A DNA stretch of 64,000 nt from Actinomycetota bacterium (GTDB lineage: Bacteria > Actinomycetota > Acidimicrobiia > Acidimicrobiales > Ilumatobacteraceae), in assembly GCA_005788205.1 (NCBI GenBank), contig SXYT01000076.1, positions 4,802-68,801 of the forward strand, in the 5' to 3' direction. Under the pieces are notes generated by a model. That model was not told where the DNA came from, ran no database searches, and saw nothing but the letters and a program-made list of their open reading frames with translations. Made by a program: the position numbers and the translations under genes. Positions 59,123-64,000 of this stretch are shown here, piece by piece; positions within the stretch are counted from its first letter, which is position 1; each line of letters begins with the position of its first letter.

Positions 59123-60400
59123 GTGCCGAGTTTCCAGACCAGCCCGGGTACCCGCGACATCCTGCCGCCCCAGGCCGGGCGCTGGCGCGCGCTCTCCGAC
59201 ATCTTCGCGGACATCGTCCAGTCCGCCGGTTACGAGTGCATCATCCCGCCGATGTTCGAGGATCTCGGTGTCTTTCTCCGGATCGGCGACGCGACGGACA
59301 TCGTGACGAAGGAGATGTACGACTTCGTCGACAAGGGTGACCGCCACATCGCGCTCCGGCCAGAACAGACCGCAGGTGTGTGCAGGGCCTTTGCCCAGCA
59401 CCGTCCCGTCACACCGTGGAAGGTCTGGTACTCGGGACCCAACTTCCGCTACGAAAAGCCCCAGGCAGGTCGTTACCGCCAGTTCGACCAGGTCGGCGTC
59501 GAGGTTCTCGGCAGCGATGACGCCCTCCTCGACGCAGAGGTCATCTCGCTCGCCTGGCAGTTCTTTGCCCGCCTCGGTCTTGTCGGGGTGGAGCTCGTCG
59601 TCAATTCCCTGGGCGAGGCCGACGAGCGCGCGGCGTACATCGAGGCGCTGCGGGCCCACCTCGAGTCGCACCGGGGCGAGTTGTCGGAGGAGTCCGTCGC
59701 GACACTGTCGCGCAACCCGTTGCGGGTCCTCGACTCGAAGCGCCGCCAGGACGCATCGGTGATCGCCTCAGCCCCGCGCATCTCGGCCCACCTGTCCGTT
59801 GCCTCCTCGTCCCACTTTGCCGCCGTCCTTGCCGGGCTGGATGCCCTCGGTGTGCCGTACCGCGTGGACGAAATGCTGGTCCGTGGCCTCGACTACTACC
59901 GGCGCACCACGTTCGAGTTCGTGTCGCTCTCGCTCGACGGGTCGCAGAACGCCGTGGGCGGCGGCGGCAGGTACGACGGTCTGGTGGAGGATCTCGGTGG
60001 TCCCGCGACCGGCGGGGTCGGTTTCGCCATCGGCGTCGACCGGACGCTCCTTGCCTGCGATGCGGAGGGCGTGTTCGATGCGGGGTCCCTCGCTCTCGAC
60101 GCTTTCGTCGTGGACGTGACCGACGGGCTCGCCGCCACGAGGCTCGCCGAGGCACTGCGGGCAGCGGGCTACAGCACCGACAGGGCCTTTGACGGGCGCA
60201 GCATGAAGTCACAGATGAAGGCCGCCGACCGCAGCGGTGCGGCAATGGCAGTGATCGTCGGGCCCGACGAGGCAGCATCGTCCACCTGCACGGTCCGTAA
60301 CCTTGCCACCTCGGAACAGGTGTCGGTCCCGCAGTCGGGCCTCGTCGCCCATGTCGCCGCCGCGCTCGGCCCCCGCACCCCCCGGAGGAACCCCCAATGA
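59123..60400 (+). CDS. hisS: Histidine-tRNA ligase
   Basis: HisRS charges tRNA-His. The 425-residue class II enzyme begins PSFQTSPGTRDILPPQ and has LRPEQTAGVCRAF, the motif 2 segment GPNFRYEKPQAGRYRQFDQ, and the histidine-specific GLDYYRRTTFEFVS. GGGGRYDGLVEDLGG and GVGFAIGVDR (motif 3) come next. The anticodon-binding domain is at the C-terminus. It overlaps aspS by four bases. Confidence 0.97.
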   Translation: MPSFQTSPGTRDILPPQAGRWRALSDIFADIVQSAGYECIIPPMFEDLGVFLRIGDATDIVTKEMYDFVDKGDRHIALRPEQTAGVCRAFAQHRPVTPWKVWYSGPNFRYEKPQAGRYRQFDQVGVEVLGSDDALLDAEVISLAWQFFARLGLVGVELVVNSLGEADERAAYIEALRAHLESHRGELSEESVATLSRNPLRVLDSKRRQDASVIASAPRISAHLSVASSSHFAAVLAGLDALGVPYRVDEMLVRGLDYYRRTTFEFVSLSLDGSQNAVGGGGRYDGLVEDLGGPATGGVGFAIGVDRTLLACDAEGVFDAGSLALDAFVVDVTDGLAATRLAEALRAAGYSTDRAFDGRSMKSQMKAADRSGAAMAVIVGPDEAASSTCTVRNLATSEQVSVPQSGLVAHVAAALGPRTPRRNPQ

Positions 60401-62157
60401 AGCCAACTGCGATGCGCACCCACATGTGCGGCGAACTGCGCGAGTCCGACATAGGCCGGCAGGTGTCACTCTGCGGCTGGGTGGGACGTCGCCGTGAGCA
60501 CGGCGAGCATCTCGCGTTCGTGGACCTGCGGGATCACACGGGAATCATCCAGTGCGTCATCGACACCGGGGCGGACGTGCGCAGCGAGTACGTCGTGCGC
60601 ATCACGGGTGTGGTGCGGGCCCGGCCCGGGGGCACCGCGAACGATGCCCTCCCCACCGGGGCGGTCGAGGTGGGTGAGTGCGCCGTTGAGATCCTGAACG
60701 TTGCCGAGCCGCCCCCGTTCCCCGTGGACGCGCGTGCCGACGACGTGGACGAGGCGATCAGGCTCAAGCACCGGTACATCGACATCAGGCGGGAGCGGAT
60801 GCAGCGAAACCTGCGCCTGCGTGCCGCCATCAACAGTGCCATCCGGCGCGAGATGGAGCAGAACGGCTTCCTGGAGGTGGAGACACCTTTCCTCATGCCG
60901 TCCACCCCGGAGGGTGCCCGGGAGTTCCTCGTGCCGTCGCGCAAGGAGCCGGGCTCGTTCTTCGCCCTGCCGCAGTCGCCGCAACTGTGGAAGCAACTGC
61001 TGATGGTCTCCGGTGTGGATCGCTACTACCAGATCGCCCGCTGCCTGCGTGACGAGGACCTTCGCGCTGACCGTCAGTACGAGTTCATGCAGCTGGATGC
61101 CGAGATGTCGTTCGTGTCCCAGGATGACGTGCTCGAGTACATCGGCAGGGCGGTCGTGGCGGCGGCGGAGGCCGTGACGGGGGAGCGCCCTCCCGAGATC
61201 GAGCGCATCACGTGGCGCCAGGCGATGGAGCGGTTCGGTGTGGACAAGCCGGACCTGCGCTTCGGGCTCGAGTTGACCGAACTCACGCACGTCTTTGCGG
61301 GCACCGAGTTCAAGGCGTTCGCCGGTGCCGGCTCGATCAAGGGGATCTGTGTCCGTGCATCCGAGTACCCGGAGGCCGCGGCGTTCGGCCGCAACAAACT
61401 CGACGCGCTCACGGACCGGGCAAAGAAGATCGGCGCGAAGGGTCTCGTCTGGATCAAGGTCAACGGGGCGGACCTGGAGTCACCCGTCGCCAAGTTCCTG
61501 TCCGACAGCGAGAAGTCGTCTCTCATCGCGGCCATGGGTGCGGGTGACGGGGACCTCATCCTCATCGTGGCCGACGAGTGGTCGACCACGTGCGAGGTCC
61601 TCGGCCAGCTGCGCAATGATATCGGCCGTCCGCCCGTGCACGAGGGCCCGTACAGGTACGTGTGGGTCACGGAGTTCCCGTTGTTCGTGGGGCTCGACAA
61701 GACGACCGGCAAACCCGTCCCCGGGCACCACCCGTTCTGCCACCCGCACCCGGATGATCTCGCTCTCTTCGAGACCGATCCGCTGGGGGTGCGTGCGCTG
61801 GCGTACGACCTGGTGCTGAACGGCTGGGAGCTCGGCTCGGGCTCCATCCGCATCCACGAGCCCGCCCTCCAGCGGCGTGTGTTCAACATCCTCGGTATCG
61901 ACGATGCCGAGGCCGACAAGCGGTTCGGGTTCTTCCTCCAGCCGTTCCGTTTCGGGGCGCCGCCCCACGGCGGGTTCGCCTTCGGCATCGACAGGCTGGC
62001 GGCGATTCTCGCTGGCGAGGAGAACATCCGCGAGGTGATCGCGTTCCCGAAGACCCAGAGCGGTGCAGACCCGTTGACGAACGCACCCACCCCGGTCGAC
62101 GCGAAGCACCTGGCCGAACTGGGCCTGCGCATCCTGCCCCCGCCTGCGTCCTCCTGA
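60397..62157 (+). CDS. aspS: Aspartate-tRNA ligase
   Basis: AspRS charges tRNA-Asp, and in many actinobacteria also tRNA-Asn. The 586-residue bacterial-type enzyme has an N-terminal OB fold (MCGELRESDIGRQVSLCGWV), FLVPSRKEPGSFFALPQSPQ, motif 2 in ARCLRDEDLRADRQYEF, the bacterial insertion domain, and motif 3 in GGFAFGIDRLAAILAGEENI. ATG 60397 overlaps hisS; ATG 60412 (MRTHMCGEL) is a plausible alternative start. Confidence 0.97.
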   Translation: MKPTAMRTHMCGELRESDIGRQVSLCGWVGRRREHGEHLAFVDLRDHTGIIQCVIDTGADVRSEYVVRITGVVRARPGGTANDALPTGAVEVGECAVEILNVAEPPPFPVDARADDVDEAIRLKHRYIDIRRERMQRNLRLRAAINSAIRREMEQNGFLEVETPFLMPSTPEGAREFLVPSRKEPGSFFALPQSPQLWKQLLMVSGVDRYYQIARCLRDEDLRADRQYEFMQLDAEMSFVSQDDVLEYIGRAVVAAAEAVTGERPPEIERITWRQAMERFGVDKPDLRFGLELTELTHVFAGTEFKAFAGAGSIKGICVRASEYPEAAAFGRNKLDALTDRAKKIGAKGLVWIKVNGADLESPVAKFLSDSEKSSLIAAMGAGDGDLILIVADEWSTTCEVLGQLRNDIGRPPVHEGPYRYVWVTEFPLFVGLDKTTGKPVPGHHPFCHPHPDDLALFETDPLGVRALAYDLVLNGWELGSGSIRIHEPALQRRVFNILGIDDAEADKRFGFFLQPFRFGAPPHGGFAFGIDRLAAILAGEENIREVIAFPKTQSGADPLTNAPTPVDAKHLAELGLRILPPPASS

Positions 62158-62163
62158 GCACGG

Positions 62164-63324
62164 ATGGGCGACGACACGCTGTTCTCCGCCGCTGCGCGGG
62201 AGCGTCTCGCCCAGCGGTCGCCCCTGGCGGCCCGGTTGCGACCGCGCACGCTCGACGAGGTCGTCGGCCAGGAACACCTGACAGCACCCGGGCGCCCGCT
62301 GCGCAGGCTGGTCGAGGCCGATGCACTCTCGTCGGTCATCCTGTGGGGTCCGCCCGGAACGGGGAAGACGACGATCGCGGGGATCATCGCCGGCACCACG
62401 GAGCGCGAGTTCGAGCGGCTCTCGGCCGTGACAGCGGGAGTGAAGGACATCCGCGAGGTGATCGAGCGCGCGAACGACCGCATCGGCCAGTACTCGCGCT
62501 CGACACTCGTCTTCGTCGACGAGATCCACCGGTTCTCGACCACGCAGCAGGACGCGCTCCTGCACGCCGTGGAGAGCGGCCTGCTGACGCTCATCGGCGC
62601 GACCACGGAGAACCCGTCGTTCTCGGTGAACCCGGCCCTGCGCAGCAGGTCCACCGTCTTTCGTCTCCACCCCGTCGGGGAGGAGGCACTTGTCGCGGTC
62701 CTGCACAGGGGTCTCGAGGCTGAGGGCCGCACGGCAGATGACGGAGTGCTCGAGCGCATCGCAGCGCGTTGCGCCGGTGACGCGCGACAGGCACTCACCG
62801 CGCTCGAGGTCGCCTGTGCGATCTCCGGTGCAGGACCGGTGGGAATGGAGGAGGCTGCCGCCGCACTCGACACGAGCGTGCAGAGGTTCGACCGTGACGC
62901 CCACTACGACATCGCGTCACCGTTCATCAAGTCGATGCGGTCCGGCGATGTCGATGCCGCACTCCACTGGCTGGCCCGGATGGTGGAGGGCGGTGAGGAC
63001 CCGCGATTCGTCGCGCGCCGGCTCGTGATCTTCGCGAGCGAGGACGTCGGCACCGCCGACCCGCTGGCACTGCCCGTCGCATCGGCTGCCGCCACCGCCG
63101 TGGAGATGGTCGGCATGCCCGAGGCGCTGCACAACCTGGCCCACGCGGTCGTCCACCTCTCGCTGGCGCCGAAGAGCAGGGCAGTCACCTCGGCGGTGTG
63201 GGCGGCGATCGCGGACGTCAGGGAGGGACGCACTGGTGAGGTGCCCCCGATCGGGCCGGACACGACCTCGTTCCGTCCGTTGGGACGGCCCGACCTGTCC
63301 TACTACCGTGAGGACGATGTTTAG
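62164..63324 (+). CDS. rarA: Replication-associated recombination protein A (RarA/MgsA AAA+ ATPase)
   Basis: RarA acts at stalled replication forks. The 386-residue protein has LRPRTLDEVVGQEHL, Walker A GPPGTGKTT, Walker B FVDEIHRFSTTQQDALL and sensor 1 in IGATTENPSFSVN. The C-terminal tetramerisation block includes HYDIASPFIKSMRSGDVDAAL and ARRLVIFASEDVG. It is in the MgsA/WRNIP1 group and clearly distinct from ruvB in this window. Its stop overlaps the next gene by eight bases. Confidence 0.96.
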   Translation: MGDDTLFSAAARERLAQRSPLAARLRPRTLDEVVGQEHLTAPGRPLRRLVEADALSSVILWGPPGTGKTTIAGIIAGTTEREFERLSAVTAGVKDIREVIERANDRIGQYSRSTLVFVDEIHRFSTTQQDALLHAVESGLLTLIGATTENPSFSVNPALRSRSTVFRLHPVGEEALVAVLHRGLEAEGRTADDGVLERIAARCAGDARQALTALEVACAISGAGPVGMEEAAAALDTSVQRFDRDAHYDIASPFIKSMRSGDVDAALHWLARMVEGGEDPRFVARRLVIFASEDVGTADPLALPVASAAATAVEMVGMPEALHNLAHAVVHLSLAPKSRAVTSAVWAAIADVREGRTGEVPPIGPDTTSFRPLGRPDLSYYREDDV

Positions 63325-63619
63325 GCGCATGTTCTGGTTCCTCCTCGGGGCGGTCTGCGGGGTGCTGGGCGTGGCGTGGGCACGGCGCAAGACGGACGAA
63401 CTTCGCGAGGCCATCACTGTCGAGTCAGTCGCGCGTCTCGGCGCGCGCACGGCCGTCGCTCTCTGGCAACGGCTCTCCATCTTTCTTGTCGGCGTGGCCA
63501 CCTACGTGACGGGCAGGCGCGACACCGGGGACGGACCCGTCGCGCCCGCGCCTGTCACCACCACGTCGACGACGCAGCGACGCCATATTGCACCCCAGCC
63601 GCGCAACACCCACAGATAG
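63317..63619 (+). CDS. Hypothetical small membrane-anchored protein between rarA and alaS
   Basis: This 100-residue protein has one N-terminal membrane helix (about 5-21, MFWFLLGAVCGVLGVAWA), a short amphipathic middle part and a Pro/Thr-rich, probably disordered tail. Small membrane proteins are common between rarA and alaS in actinobacteria, but I know no function. ATG 63317 overlaps the rarA stop by eight bases, and its TAG stop is the start of the alaS -10 element. Confidence 0.7.
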   Translation: MFRRMFWFLLGAVCGVLGVAWARRKTDELREAITVESVARLGARTAVALWQRLSIFLVGVATYVTGRRDTGDGPVAPAPVTTTSTTQRRHIAPQPRNTHR

Positions 63620-63622
63620 GCT
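63617..63622 (+). promoter_or_regulatory. -10 element TAGGCT for alaS, overlapping the upstream stop
   Basis: TAGGCT begins with the TAG stop of the preceding gene and ends nine bases before the alaS ATG. Confidence 0.5.
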
Positions 63623-63631
63623 CCTGTGTCC

Positions 63632-64000
63632 ATGGCGACCGGAAGAGAACCGCAGTCCGTAGACGAGATCCGCGGTGCCTTCACGTCCTTCTTCGCGGAG
63701 CGGGCCCACTCGGTGGTTCCCTCGGCCAGCCTGATACCGCACGACCCCACCTTGCTCTTCACGGTCGCCGGGATGGTCCCGTTCAAGCCCTACTTCCTGG
63801 GTGACGAGGCCGCGCCGTACTCCCGTGCAGTGAGCGTGCAGAAGTGCGTGCGTGCCGGGGGCACGCACAACGACCTCGATGACGTGGGACGCACGAAGCG
63901 CCACCTGGTCTTCTTCGAGATGCTCGGCCCTTTCTCGTTCGGTGACGACTTCAAGTCGGATGCGAGCCCGGGGGCCTGGGCGCTCGTGACGGAGAGGCTC
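63632..64000 (+). CDS. alaS: Alanine-tRNA ligase, N-terminal part (3' end outside window)
   Basis: The frame runs open from ATG 63632 to the window end (123 codons). The translated start has DEIRGAFTSFFAERAHSVVP, SASLIPHDPTLLFTVAGMVP, then KCVRAGGTHNDLDDVGRT and FFEMLGPFSFGDDFK, the class II catalytic core of AlaRS. Most bacterial AlaRS have MLGNFSFGDYFK, so the Pro and Asp are small departures. The rest of the gene (editing and C-Ala domains) lies beyond the window. Confidence 0.95.
   Translation, partial: MATGREPQSVDEIRGAFTSFFAERAHSVVPSASLIPHDPTLLFTVAGMVPFKPYFLGDEAAPYSRAVSVQKCVRAGGTHNDLDDVGRTKRHLVFFEMLGPFSFGDDFKSDASPGAWALVTERL

Noticed and set aside
1..64000. tRNA or rRNA genes, insertion sequences, prophage or plasmid functions
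   Set aside because: No transposase, integrase, terminal repeats or RNA-gene signatures were seen on either strand.

Overview
This 64 kb window is a high-GC actinobacterial chromosome segment carrying mostly core genes, tightly packed and nearly all on the + strand. Several lineage markers agree: a DAP-type murE, SepF, a bacterial proteasome activator (Bpa), mycothiol ligase MshC, an InhA-like enoyl-ACP reductase, coenzyme F420 enzymes, and a phosphatidylinositol / PI-mannoside gene set (pgsA, patA, pimA). Gene content and the absence of divIVA next to sepF suggest a deep-branching actinobacterium, perhaps Acidimicrobiia. That placement is an inference; no rRNA gene is present to test it.

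Layout. (1) 1-465: end of a lipoate-ligase-like gene. (2) 600-17.2 kb: the division and cell-wall cluster mraZ-rsmH-ftsL-ftsI-murE-mraY-murD-ftsW-murG-murC-murB-ftsQ-ftsZ-yggS-sepF-yggT. Most of these genes overlap by 1-4 bases, and murF and ftsA are missing from their usual places. (3) 17.2-22.9 kb: ileS, a histone-H1-like/DksA-like protein, lspA, rluD. (4) 22.9-34.8 kb: mixed genes, including an Rrf2 regulator, a phosphodiesterase, bpa, dnaE, a nitroreductase, a YyaL-type thioredoxin-domain protein and inhA-like fabI (both on the - strand), npdG and mshC. (5) 34.9-44 kb: plsC, thrS, HIT, pgsA, patA, then an arsenic/metal cassette (ArsI/CadI, MIP channel, ArsC) plus an F420-type oxidoreductase lying between patA and pimA. 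(6) 44-64 kb: lemA, htpX, a DUF3048 lipoprotein, pdxST, yebC, a peroxiredoxin, ruvCAB, queA-tgt, yajC-secD-secF, relA, hisS, aspS, rarA and the start of alaS. From memory, the order thrS-HIT-pgsA-patA-pimA ... pdxST-yebC ... ruvCAB ... yajC-secDF-relA-hisS-aspS ... rarA ... alaS matches Mycobacterium tuberculosis Rv2614c to Rv2555c.

Regulation is the most interesting part. The mraZ promoter (TTGACA-17-TAATGT) is overlaid by five AGTGG boxes at exact 10-base spacing, as expected for MraZ autoregulation. A hairpin at the 5' end of the mraZ leader overlaps its ribosome-binding site. An uninterrupted 28-pair RNA stem between mraZ and rsmH encloses the rsmH ribosome-binding site, where an actinobacterial mraW RNA motif has been described. 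At least 15 gene starts have a TANNNT box 6-9 bases before the start codon and no clear Shine-Dalgarno, which implies widespread leaderless transcription. At several junctions the upstream stop codon (TAG or TAA) forms the first three bases of that box. At the oxidoreductase/pimA divergence one 7-base TACCGTA could serve both strands.

No tRNA or rRNA gene, CRISPR array, insertion sequence or prophage was seen, and no gene-free stretch exceeds 300 bases. The gap 466-610 shows nothing clear. The gap 14523-14627 before ftsZ shows only the ftsZ ribosome-binding site.
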